Of a DNA stretch of 22,724 nucleotides, positions 7,617 to 14,552 are shown piece by piece (position 1 is the stretch's first letter; the number at the start of each line of letters is the position of its first letter). The translations under genes were made by a program, and so were the position numbers. The stretch comes from JBBRUG01 sp038247995 (GTDB lineage: Bacteria; Chloroflexota; Chloroflexia; Chloroflexales; Chloroflexaceae). The stretch spans positions 1 to 22,724 of the forward strand of contig JBBRUG010000053.1 of the NCBI GenBank assembly GCA_038247995.1, in the 5' to 3' direction. The notes below the pieces were generated by a model that was given only the letters and a program-made list of their open reading frames with translations, was not told where the DNA came from and did not search any database.

Positions 7617-8740
7617 GCCGTTTTCATCCGTATGCCAGCGCCTGGGAAGCGATCTTTGCGGTCGATTTCACCCTCGACCAGGCCCGCCGTCGTGTGGCGC
7701 CCCTCGCGCATAGTCTGGCGTCTCAACGCCGAAATTGCCTGGTCGCCTACGATACCCGCTTTATGGGTCAGGCGCTCGCCCGGGCGCTCGCCCAGGATAT
7801 CGCCGATCAGGGTGGTCGGGTTACGCTTGCCACTACGCCTGCCCCGCTCCCTGCCGTACGTTATGCGCTCGATACCGGGCGTGCCGATTGCGCCCTTGTG
7901 GTATCGGCCCGCAATCGGCCGGCGCACTTCAATGGCTTGCTCCTCTACCGCGGCCCCGTCTTCGATATTGCTCTCACCCTCGATCCCGCCGATGCCGTAC
8001 CAGTCGAAATCACGTTCCCTCTCACCAGCGAACTCCCACCCGAGCAACAACTTGATCTGCGGCCGGCCTATTTAGACGCTGTGCGCGCCCGGCTCGATCT
8101 CGATGTGATTCGGCGCGTCTCGCTGACGATTTTTGTCGATGCGATGGGCGGTACTACCGGCAATGCAGTCACCACATTGCTCGGCGATGGCGGGCAGACC
8201 CGGGCGATCGAGATCAACCGCGATGCTGATCCCCTTTTCGGGCGGGTCACGCCGCTTCCGCGTGAAGCGAGTCTGACCCGTTTGAAGAAGCTGGTTCGCG
8301 AGAGTGATTCACACCTCGGCCTGGCCTTTTCGGCTGACGGCACCGCGCTTGCCGTTGTTGATAAGAATGGCGAACAGATCGAGGTCGCCGAAATCGCTTT
8401 GCTCCTGGCATCCTATCTCGCCCGCCAATACCGCCAGCGCGGGGCAGTGGTCATTCCCGAGGGCGCTCTGCCCGATGCGCGTTTTGCGGCCTGGGAAGAC
8501 GCCATTGGCCTCAAAGTTGAACCAACGTCGGAACCGGCCGCGCGGGTTGCGGCACTGCTCTCGAACGAACGCCGGGGGTTGCTGGTCGGCTGTAGCCATG
8601 ATGGTGAACTGATTGTCGGCTCCGATGCTGCAACCCCCGATGCCTTGCTTGCCGGCATGTATGTTGCTGAACTTATCGCGCGGAATGGTGGCAACTTGCG
8701 TACGCTACTCGATGCCCAGCGCGAACAACTCAAAGCCTGA
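7613..8740 (+). CDS. Phosphohexomutase paralog lacking catalytic residues (predicted pseudoenzyme)
   Basis: A 375-residue relative of the preceding enzyme in which the signature positions are changed. The phosphoserine loop reads VSARNRPAHFNG, with Arg100 where the upstream enzyme has Ser104, and His and Asn of the motif also replaced. The Mg loop DGDGDR becomes SADGTA (240-245), losing two of the three aspartates and the arginine. The region matching GELSGH reads VGCSHDG. The protein ends after domain 3 (NLRTLLDAQREQLKA), so the domain-4 phosphate loop is absent. The reading frame is intact with normal codon use and overlaps both neighbours (4 bases upstream, 1 base downstream), so it is a maintained gene, not decay. 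It probably binds a sugar phosphate or its partner enzyme without catalysis; the function is unknown. Confidence 0.8.
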   Translation: MSRFHPYASAWEAIFAVDFTLDQARRRVAPLAHSLASQRRNCLVAYDTRFMGQALARALAQDIADQGGRVTLATTPAPLPAVRYALDTGRADCALVVSARNRPAHFNGLLLYRGPVFDIALTLDPADAVPVEITFPLTSELPPEQQLDLRPAYLDAVRARLDLDVIRRVSLTIFVDAMGGTTGNAVTTLLGDGGQTRAIEINRDADPLFGRVTPLPREASLTRLKKLVRESDSHLGLAFSADGTALAVVDKNGEQIEVAEIALLLASYLARQYRQRGAVVIPEGALPDARFAAWEDAIGLKVEPTSEPAARVAALLSNERRGLLVGCSHDGELIVGSDAATPDALLAGMYVAELIARNGGNLRTLLDAQREQLKA

Positions 8741-9930
8741 TGCGCGCCATTACCCGCCGTCTCGCCGCGCTTACCGCACTGCGCGGGCCGCTATTGCTGA
8801 CCTTCGTGGGCGTTGTTTTACTCTCGCTCGGCGTTGCCTATCTCGGCATCCACCTCTATCGTACCGTCGAGGGCCTGCCGCCCTGGGTCTACTATCTTAC
8901 TGCTCAGTTTATGCCCCATACCTGGCGCGGTGTCTTGCTCTTTGCAGTGGGGCTTGGCACATTAATCGCCGGGATCTGGAGCCTCAGCGGCGTGGTGGTC
9001 ATCCCGCTTAACCGCGAAGACACCAACCCCGACGGTGAATTGGTTCTCGGTTATCAGCGCTCACAGCCCAAGCCGCGCATTACAGTGCTCTCCGGCGGTG
9101 CAGGCATGCTCGTCCTCGCCAGCCTTGGCGAAGCGATCGAGCGCCTCACTTGCGTTGTGCCGGTGCAAGATCCGGTTGAATATTACTATCGCGCCTCGGG
9201 CCTGTTTAACTTCCAGCACGTCTATTATGTCGTGCCCACGCCGACGCCGCTCCAGGTTCGCGCTGAACTCGACGACGGCACCGACCTGGATATTCGCCAG
9301 GTGGCAATGAGCAACTCCAGCGCCCGCCAGCACGTCGCCCGCCTGTATCTTCCACCCGCCGGCGTTGACCCTGCCGCAGCGCAACTCACCCGCCTCGCCA
9401 ATGAGGCCATTCGCGATGCCGACGCGATTGTGCTTGGCCCCGGCAGCTTGTTTGAGAGTATCCTGCCGAATTTCCTGATCGCCAGTTTTCGCACCGCTGT
9501 GCTCCAGAGTCCGGCCCGCAAAATCTATATCTGCAACCTGATGACCGAGCCAGGCCGCACTACCGGCTTCCGCGTCGCCGACCATATTCGCGCCATCAAG
9601 CGCTACGCCGGCTTCACGCCCGACTATGTGCTGGTAAACGCGCAGCGCATCGAACCGGAGATTACCCGGCTCTATGAGGCCGCAAATCAGTCGCCCGTCT
9701 ATCTCGATCTTGACGATTATGAAGAGACGGCGCTCAATACCGACGATCCACTCGGCCAGCGCCGCCTCATCGTTGAAGGTAGCGTCGTGATCGAGGCCGA
9801 TCTCGCCGCATCGGTGATCCAGTACACTGCGTCGCTCGCCAACCCCACCGAAAGCCGCGCCGTGCGCGTTCTGCGCCACGACGGCCAGAAGCTCACCGCA
9901 GCGATCCTGGAACTGATCCGCCGGACGTGA
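8740..9930 (+). CDS. Membrane-anchored YvcK/CofD-family-like protein with altered N-terminal signature
   Basis: A 396-residue protein. Two transmembrane helices (about 16-40 and 63-85) form an N-terminal anchor, followed by a cytoplasmic domain of the YvcK (UPF0052/CofD-like) family. YvcK proteins bind UDP-sugars and affect cell-wall and carbon metabolism. The C-terminal half keeps the family motifs LGPGSLFESILPN and YICNLMTEPGRTTGF. The N-terminal nucleotide loop is degraded: the usual GGGTGLS reads SGGAGML (118-124), the DDGGSSG segment is replaced by QDPVEYYYR, and the 70 or so residues that normally follow it are missing. The start overlaps the stop of the pseudoenzyme (TGATG). Signalling or scaffolding seems likelier than classic YvcK ligand binding. 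Confidence 0.72.
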   Translation: MRAITRRLAALTALRGPLLLTFVGVVLLSLGVAYLGIHLYRTVEGLPPWVYYLTAQFMPHTWRGVLLFAVGLGTLIAGIWSLSGVVVIPLNREDTNPDGELVLGYQRSQPKPRITVLSGGAGMLVLASLGEAIERLTCVVPVQDPVEYYYRASGLFNFQHVYYVVPTPTPLQVRAELDDGTDLDIRQVAMSNSSARQHVARLYLPPAGVDPAAAQLTRLANEAIRDADAIVLGPGSLFESILPNFLIASFRTAVLQSPARKIYICNLMTEPGRTTGFRVADHIRAIKRYAGFTPDYVLVNAQRIEPEITRLYEAANQSPVYLDLDDYEETALNTDDPLGQRRLIVEGSVVIEADLAASVIQYTASLANPTESRAVRVLRHDGQKLTAAILELIRRT

Positions 9931-9970
9931 GCCAGGATGCAGAAGGCACGCAGCAGGCAGCAGTTGACAG

Positions 9971-10000
9971 TCACCTTGTCACCTTGTCACCTTGTCACTT
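9971..10000. repeat. Octamer tandem repeat abutting a start codon
   Basis: TCACCTTG occurs three times in a row (9971-9994), followed by the partial copy TCACTT (9995-10000), which touches the ATG at 10001. No Shine-Dalgarno sequence is present in the 70-base gap, so the array occupies the ribosome-binding region. The bases just before it (9936-9965) are also repetitive GCAG words. Confidence 0.85.
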
Positions 10001-11335
10001 ATGACTCACAATCACCTCGTCCTATTTGAAGATGAACTCTGGCGTCATTTTGCCACTATTGTGCAGGCCAGACCGCTTTTTGCCCTGCGTTGCGGCGCAT
10101 TTACCGCCCACGAGCGGTTGATGGCGACCACCGGCGCGCCGGTCAGCGGCTTGTGTCGCGCCCACCTGATGGGCTGTTTCGGCCCGGACGATGGCCCATT
10201 TTCCCTGCTCCACGACGGCCGCCCATTGTTGCTCGTGAATGGACGCGCCCGTGACCTGAGTTGGCTCACCGACTTGGCCGCCGCCCCGCTGAACACTATC
10301 TATCTCGATGGTGCAGACCTGCTCGCCGCGCGCATCTCGCCCGGCCTCGCCAGTGCCGTGCTCTATTTTCTGCGTGAACAAGCCGTTGCTGAAGCTCGCG
10401 ATGAACTCTGCCGCTTCGCTCACGTCGTCGAACTCCCCCCGGCTAAGCTGCCGCGCCTGATCAGCTTTCCCTGGGATCTGATTACGCTGGCCGGCGAACA
10501 AATTGTATGCGATCTGCCGCTGCTGCAAGCCTATCTACCCCAACTCACGGCGCCGCCGCCCGGTGTTCATCTGCATGGCAACCAGATCTATGTGCATCCT
10601 ACAGCGCGCCTCGACGGCCCGCTGGTCCTCGATGCCCGCGACGGCCCGATCTGCATCGAGGCCAACGCGCATCTAGAACCCTTCAGCTTTGTTCAGGGGC
10701 CGTGTTACATCGGTGCCGGCACATTGGTAGCGAGCGCGCGCATCCGCGCCGAGACGAGCCTGGGGCCGGTGTGCCGCGTCGGCGGTGAGGTTGAGGCGAG
10801 CACAATTCAGGGTTATTCAAATAAGCATCACGATGGCTTTCTCGGCCACTCCTGGCTCGGCGAGTGGGTCAACATCGGCGCAATGACTACCAACTCCGAC
10901 CTGAAAAATACCTACGGTAGTGTACGGATCGCGCTCGAAGGTATCGGCCAACGCGATAGCGGCGTGCTTAAGCTGGGCTGTTTCCTCGCCGATCACGCCA
11001 AGCTCGGGATCGGCTTGCACCTCAACGGCGGCACAATGATCGGCACCGGCAGCAATGTGTTCGGCATGCATACCGTGCCCAAAAATATCCCGCACTTCAC
11101 TTGGGGCGGTGATGTCTTCCGCGAGTATCGCATCGACAGCATGATCAGCGTTTCACGCACGGTAATGGGTCGCCGCAAGCGCGAGCTTACTCCAGCCTAC
11201 GAAGCACTGTTGCGTGCGGCCTTTGCCCTTACCAGGCCTAACCGGGGCGAAATGATCGATGCCACTCCAGCCGCCGTCGCCCCCCACGTCGAACGCGCCC
11301 TGGCTCGTGCCGAAGCTGAGGCGGTGCAGGCATGA
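10001..11335 (+). CDS. GlmU-family putative sugar nucleotidyltransferase/acyltransferase
   Basis: A 444-residue protein of the alternative bacterial GlmU family. The N-terminal domain (MTHNHLVLFEDELWRHFATI onward) has the short LFED and RP-x-F-x-L-R-C-G features of that group rather than the classical G-x-G-T-R-M loop, so nucleotidyl transfer is uncertain. From about residue 190 there is a left-handed beta-helix with hexapeptide repeats, containing GYSNKHHDGFLGHSWLGEW, ATG-like TTNSDLKNTYG and LGIGLHLNGGTMIG; these are the hallmarks of the acetyltransferase half. It probably acts on sugar-1-phosphates feeding UDP-sugar synthesis, in keeping with the mutase and YvcK-like genes upstream. The ATG at 10001 directly follows an octamer repeat. 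A TTG at 9992 is in frame, but it lies within the repeat and is less likely. Confidence 0.8.
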   Translation: MTHNHLVLFEDELWRHFATIVQARPLFALRCGAFTAHERLMATTGAPVSGLCRAHLMGCFGPDDGPFSLLHDGRPLLLVNGRARDLSWLTDLAAAPLNTIYLDGADLLAARISPGLASAVLYFLREQAVAEARDELCRFAHVVELPPAKLPRLISFPWDLITLAGEQIVCDLPLLQAYLPQLTAPPPGVHLHGNQIYVHPTARLDGPLVLDARDGPICIEANAHLEPFSFVQGPCYIGAGTLVASARIRAETSLGPVCRVGGEVEASTIQGYSNKHHDGFLGHSWLGEWVNIGAMTTNSDLKNTYGSVRIALEGIGQRDSGVLKLGCFLADHAKLGIGLHLNGGTMIGTGSNVFGMHTVPKNIPHFTWGGDVFREYRIDSMISVSRTVMGRRKRELTPAYEALLRAAFALTRPNRGEMIDATPAAVAPHVERALARAEAEAVQA

Positions 11336-12726
11336 GTGCGTTACGCAACCTGCCCAGCGTCGATCGCTTGATCCAGGCCGTGCAACACGCCCTCGGCGCC
11401 GCCGCCCCTGATCACAGCTTGCTGCGCGAGGTCGTGCGCAACGAACTCGACACGGTTCGGCAGGCCTTCCGTGTCTCCGAGCCGCCGGAAGCGCCCACCC
11501 TGGAACTGCTCGTCGAGCGCGTCTGCGCCCACCTCGTTGCGCTTAATCAGCCCAGCCTGCGCCCGGTAATCAATGCCACCGGCGTCATTATCCAGACCAA
11601 CCTCGGTCGGGCACCGTTGAGTGCAGCCGCCCTGGCCGCGATGCAGCGCGTCGGTGTGGGCTACAGTAATCTGGAATATGATCTGGAAGCCGGCGCACGC
11701 GGCAGCCGTCATGTGCACGTGGAAACGCTACTCTGCGATCTGAGCGGCGCTGAGGCGGCCATGGCCGTCAACAACAATGCGGCTGCGATCTATCTGGCCC
11801 TGATCGCGCTGGCCGCCGGGCGCGAGGTGGTCGTCAGTCGTGGGCAGGCCGTCGAGATCGGCGGCGGCTTTCGCATTCCCGATGTGCTGCGGCAGAGCGG
11901 CGCTGCGCTGGTCGAAGTCGGCACCACTAATCGCACCTACGCCCACGACTACGCCGCCGCGATCAGTGAGCGTACGGCGTTGCTCATGCGCGTCCATAGC
12001 AGTAACTTCCGCCTGGAAGGCTTCGTCCACGAAACGAGCCTCGCCGAACTGGCCGAGGTTGGCCGAGCGCACAATGTGCCTGTCCTCGACAACCTGGGCA
12101 GTGGTACGCTGCTCGATACGACGCCGTACGGCCTGGCCGCTGAGCCGACTGTTAGCGCAAGCGTGGCCGCTGGGGCCGACCTGATCGCCTTTAGCGGCGA
12201 CAAACTGCTTGGCGGGCCGCAGGCCGGCCTACTCGTCGGCCGGGCCGACCTGATCGCCCAACTCAAACGGCATCCGCTTGCGCGCGCTCTGCGCGTCGAT
12301 AAAACCACCATTGCCGGTCTGGAGGCGACGCTACGCAGCTACCGCCGGGGCCATGCCACAACCGAGATCCCAGTCTGGCGCATGATCAGCACCGATGCAG
12401 CCGAACTGCAAACCCGCGCAATCGCTTTTGCGGCAGCCCTCGCCGCCGACGGCCTGCCCGCCGCACCGCTCGCCTGCCGCAGCGCTGTGGGCGGTGGATC
12501 GCTGCCGGGATCGACCCAACCAAGTTGGGGCGTGGCGATCGATTGCGCCGGAGTGGATAATCTGGCCCGCATCTTGCGAAGAAGTGATCCAACAGTTGTG
12601 GCTCGGATTGTCGAAGGCCGGCTTTTGTGCGACCTGCGCACAGTTCTCCCCGCTGAAGAACCCGCTTTAGGCGCAGCGCTGCGCTTTGCGTGGCGTGCCC
12701 AAAAAACGCGCGAGAAAGCACAATGA
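11332..12726 (+). CDS. selA: L-seryl-tRNA(Sec) selenium transferase
   Basis: Pyridoxal-phosphate enzyme that converts Ser-tRNA(Sec) to Sec-tRNA(Sec) with selenophosphate. It has 464 residues, the usual size. Visible family landmarks are an N-terminal LPSVDRLI segment, NATGVIIQTNLGRAPL (about 80-95), YSNLEYDLEAGARGSRH, NNNAAAIYL, HSSNFRLEGF and the PLP-lysine motif FSGDKLLGGPQAG, with Lys291 matching Lys295 of the E. coli enzyme. The start overlaps the preceding stop by ATGA. Its presence means the organism probably makes selenoproteins. Neither selB, selD nor the tRNA(Sec) gene is in this window. The last four codons are part of a tandem duplication (12703-12780). Confidence 0.95.
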   Translation: MSALRNLPSVDRLIQAVQHALGAAAPDHSLLREVVRNELDTVRQAFRVSEPPEAPTLELLVERVCAHLVALNQPSLRPVINATGVIIQTNLGRAPLSAAALAAMQRVGVGYSNLEYDLEAGARGSRHVHVETLLCDLSGAEAAMAVNNNAAAIYLALIALAAGREVVVSRGQAVEIGGGFRIPDVLRQSGAALVEVGTTNRTYAHDYAAAISERTALLMRVHSSNFRLEGFVHETSLAELAEVGRAHNVPVLDNLGSGTLLDTTPYGLAAEPTVSASVAAGADLIAFSGDKLLGGPQAGLLVGRADLIAQLKRHPLARALRVDKTTIAGLEATLRSYRRGHATTEIPVWRMISTDAAELQTRAIAFAAALAADGLPAAPLACRSAVGGGSLPGSTQPSWGVAIDCAGVDNLARILRRSDPTVVARIVEGRLLCDLRTVLPAEEPALGAALRFAWRAQKTREKAQ

Positions 12727-12780
12727 TCTACGGCATCCTACAAAACGCGCGAGAAAGCACAATGATCTACGGCATCCTAC
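12703..12780. repeat. Perfect 39-bp tandem duplication across the selA/mocA junction
   Basis: 12703-12741 and 12742-12780 are identical. The unit holds the end of selA, its stop codon and the first codons of the next gene. Because 39 is a multiple of three, the downstream frame stays open and two identical start sites result, at 12723 and 12762. Confidence 0.97.
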
Positions 12781-13355
12781 TTGCAGCAGGTACATCATCG
12801 CGGATGGGACAACCCAAGCAGTTGCTCAAATGGCGCGGCCAATCGCTCGTACGCCATGTCGCCGCACAGGCGCTTACCAGCCAGATCGCCGGTCTGGTAG
12901 TCGTATTGGGTGCCGCCGCTTCCGACGTACGCGCTGCACTCGTCGGCCTCGACGGCCCGGTACAACTGGTCGAAAATCCCGCGTACGCTACCGGTCAGGC
13001 CAGTTCTGTCCGCGTCGGACTTGCGGCTATACCGTCGGCCGCGACCGGCGCGTTGATCATGCTCGTTGATCAACCATTGGTGAGCCCTGCACTGATCAAC
13101 CAACTAATCACCGCGTTCAGCGTAGCGCCTACTGCGCTGGCGGTTGTGCCAACCTACCAGGGTCGGCGCGGCAATCCGGTGTTGCTGGCGCGATCGCTCT
13201 TTGCATCGCTCAACAACCTTGCCGGCGATATCGGCGCACGCGCCGTGTTGGCTGGGCAGGCGGATCAGGTAGTGCAGGTGGAAATCGACGATCGGGCAAT
13301 TGTGATCGATATTGACACGCCCGAGGAATATGCGCAACTGGAGGGGGGAGCCTAG
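12762..13355 (+). CDS. MocA/MobA-like molybdenum cofactor nucleotidyltransferase
   Basis: A 197-residue GT-A-like nucleotidyltransferase. The N-terminus MIYGILLAAGTSSRMGQPKQ is the NTP-binding loop, and LVDQP near the middle provides the metal aspartate. The sequence is closest in style to the MocA/YgfJ group, which transfers CMP to molybdopterin for xanthine dehydrogenase-type enzymes; MobA (GMP) is the alternative. Two starts are possible because of the 39-bp duplication. ATG 12723 overlaps the selA stop and adds 13 residues that repeat MIYGIL, while ATG 12762 gives the family-standard N-terminus and is preferred. Both have the same preceding GAGAAAG. It is the last gene of the operon, followed by a long hairpin. 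Confidence 0.85.
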   Translation: MIYGILLAAGTSSRMGQPKQLLKWRGQSLVRHVAAQALTSQIAGLVVVLGAAASDVRAALVGLDGPVQLVENPAYATGQASSVRVGLAAIPSAATGALIMLVDQPLVSPALINQLITAFSVAPTALAVVPTYQGRRGNPVLLARSLFASLNNLAGDIGARAVLAGQADQVVQVEIDDRAIVIDIDTPEEYAQLEGGA

Positions 13356-13376
13356 CGCGGTTGCGGTGAGGGTGTG

Positions 13377-13419
13377 GCGTATTGCGTATTGTGTGTTTCG
13401 ATACACAATACGCATACGC
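13377..13419. terminator. Long hairpin between convergent mocA-like and ferredoxin genes
   Basis: Eleven perfect base pairs (13384-13394 with 13403-13413) extend inward through GT/AT to a TTCG tetraloop. They extend outward after one bulged T into six more pairs (13377-13382 with 13414-13419). There is no T-run on either side, so it may act as a bidirectional barrier rather than a classical terminator. Confidence 0.55.
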
Positions 13420-13428
13420 AATTCCGTA

Positions 13429-13665
13429 CTACGCACCAAAGAAGGCTTTGTTCTTCTCGGTGAAACTCGCCCATTGCTCCGGCACTGCGTCATCGGCGAA
13501 GATCGCCTCAACCGGGCACTCCGGCTCACAGGCGCCACAGTCGATGCACTCGTCCGGGTTGATGTAATACTGGTCGTCGCCTTCGTAAATGCAGTCCACC
13601 GGGCAAACTGCCACACACGATGCATCTTTGGTTCCGATGCATGGTTCGACAATAATGTACGCCAT
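13429..13665 (-). CDS. 7Fe ferredoxin ([3Fe-4S][4Fe-4S] type)
   Basis: A 78-residue soluble electron carrier. Cysteines at 9, 17, 21, 25, 40, 43, 46 and 50 match the Azotobacter FdI and Thermus seven-iron ferredoxins: Cys9, 17 and 50 would hold the 3Fe-4S cluster, Cys21, 40, 43 and 46 the 4Fe-4S cluster, and Cys25 is the extra cysteine. The C-terminal VPEQWASFTEKNKAFFGA is also typical of this group. The ATG at 13665 follows GAGAGGAAG. It is convergent with the operon on its left, and the next gene upstream is a Crp/Fnr-type regulator on the same strand. Confidence 0.95.
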   Translation of the reverse strand: MAYIIVEPCIGTKDASCVAVCPVDCIYEGDDQYYINPDECIDCGACEPECPVEAIFADDAVPEQWASFTEKNKAFFGA

Positions 13666-13703
13666 GGTACGTGCGCTTCCTCTCGTTCGTAAGTCATCTG
13701 TAA

Positions 13704-13718
13704 GCGGGACAATCCCGC
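13704..13718. promoter_or_regulatory. Inverted repeat upstream of the ferredoxin, possible operator
   Basis: GCGGGA and TCCCGC are perfect 6-base arms separated by CAA, 39 bases before the ferredoxin ATG. The weak -35/-10 pair that can be found (TTCAGG and TACGAC, 17-base spacing on the minus strand) ends just upstream, so the site would lie near the transcription start. Confidence 0.3.
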
Positions 13719-13869
13719 CGTAGGTCGTATTCAGACTACTACACGCCCTGAATGCTGTCTACCACTTTAGTCACAGAGTGGCCAACGAAACAGGTCGAGT
13801 TAGGCCCCGAAGCTGGATCAGCGTCCAAAAGCCGTCGCTGGCTGCACCCGACCGGTTTAACCATTACGA

Positions 13870-14523
13870 TTACTCCTCAACAACCCGTGCTAGCCCCACC
13901 GGATCAAGCACAATCACCCGGCCACGCTCTAGGCGCACCAAGCCCTCTACAGCAAGCTGCCGCAGCGCACGCCCGGCCATTTCACGCACAGTGCCGGCTC
14001 GCTCGGCTAATTCCTGATGGGTTAGTTCGGCAGCACCGCCGGCCGCTTCCTTCAACAACCGCCGGGCCAGCCGCGCGCGCACCGAGCGAAAAGCCAGATC
14101 TTCTACCAGGGCCACAAGTTCGCGCAGTTGGCCGGCCAGCGAGTTCAGCGCCGCCAGGGCTAAATCGGGGTGCCGCCGGATCAGCGCCAGTAGATCGGCG
14201 CGTGGCAGCAGCAGACACTCAACCAGGCTCATCGCGCGGGCTGTCGTCGGGTTCGGGCCGTCGTCGAAGAGCGGCACGGCGTCAAAATGCTCGCCGGGGC
14301 CGGCCATTGCCACCACCTGCTCACGACCGTCAGGCGCCGTACGCGCAAGCCGCACCCGCCCCCGCTGCACAAAAAACAGCCCTGGCGGCTGTTCGCCCTC
14401 AAGGATGATCTGCTGCCCCGGCCGATACGTACAACGCTGTACGCGCCGAGCAGTGTCGGCCAGCGTCGGTTCGTCGAGCGTCGACAATAATGGGATGGTG
14501 CGCAACTCGTTGATACTAATCAC
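13870..14523 (-). CDS. Crp/Fnr-family transcriptional regulator
   Basis: A 217-residue cytoplasmic regulator. Residues about 10-120 form a cyclic-nucleotide-binding-type beta barrel (YRPGQQIILEGEQPPGLFFV and GPGEHFDAVPLF). A dimerisation helix (LAALNSLAGQLRELVALVED) follows, then a winged helix with HQELAERAGTVREMAGRAL as the recognition part. There is no N-terminal cysteine cluster, so it is not an oxygen-sensing FNR, and the effector is unknown. The GTG at 14523 is preferred because the extended -10 lies just before it; an ATG 27 bases upstream would begin inside the promoter. The gene stands before the ferredoxin on the same strand, with 204 bases between them. Confidence 0.88.
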   Translation of the reverse strand: MISINELRTIPLLSTLDEPTLADTARRVQRCTYRPGQQIILEGEQPPGLFFVQRGRVRLARTAPDGREQVVAMAGPGEHFDAVPLFDDGPNPTTARAMSLVECLLLPRADLLALIRRHPDLALAALNSLAGQLRELVALVEDLAFRSVRARLARRLLKEAAGGAAELTHQELAERAGTVREMAGRALRQLAVEGLVRLERGRVIVLDPVGLARVVEE

Positions 14524-14538
14524 GCGCCTAGTATACCA
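14521..14538 (-). promoter_or_regulatory. Extended -10 promoter giving a probable leaderless regulator mRNA
   Basis: Minus strand: TGG (14538-14536) directly precedes TATACT (14535-14530). Six bases then lead to the GTG start (14523). Transcription should start at or next to the G of the start codon. There is no ribosome site and no recognisable -35. Confidence 0.6.
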
Positions 14539-14552
14539 TCGCCGCTGCATCG

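Noticed and set aside
9061..9879. 272-codon open frame on the minus strand
   Set aside because: Antisense to the YvcK-like gene; composition typical of a shadow frame.
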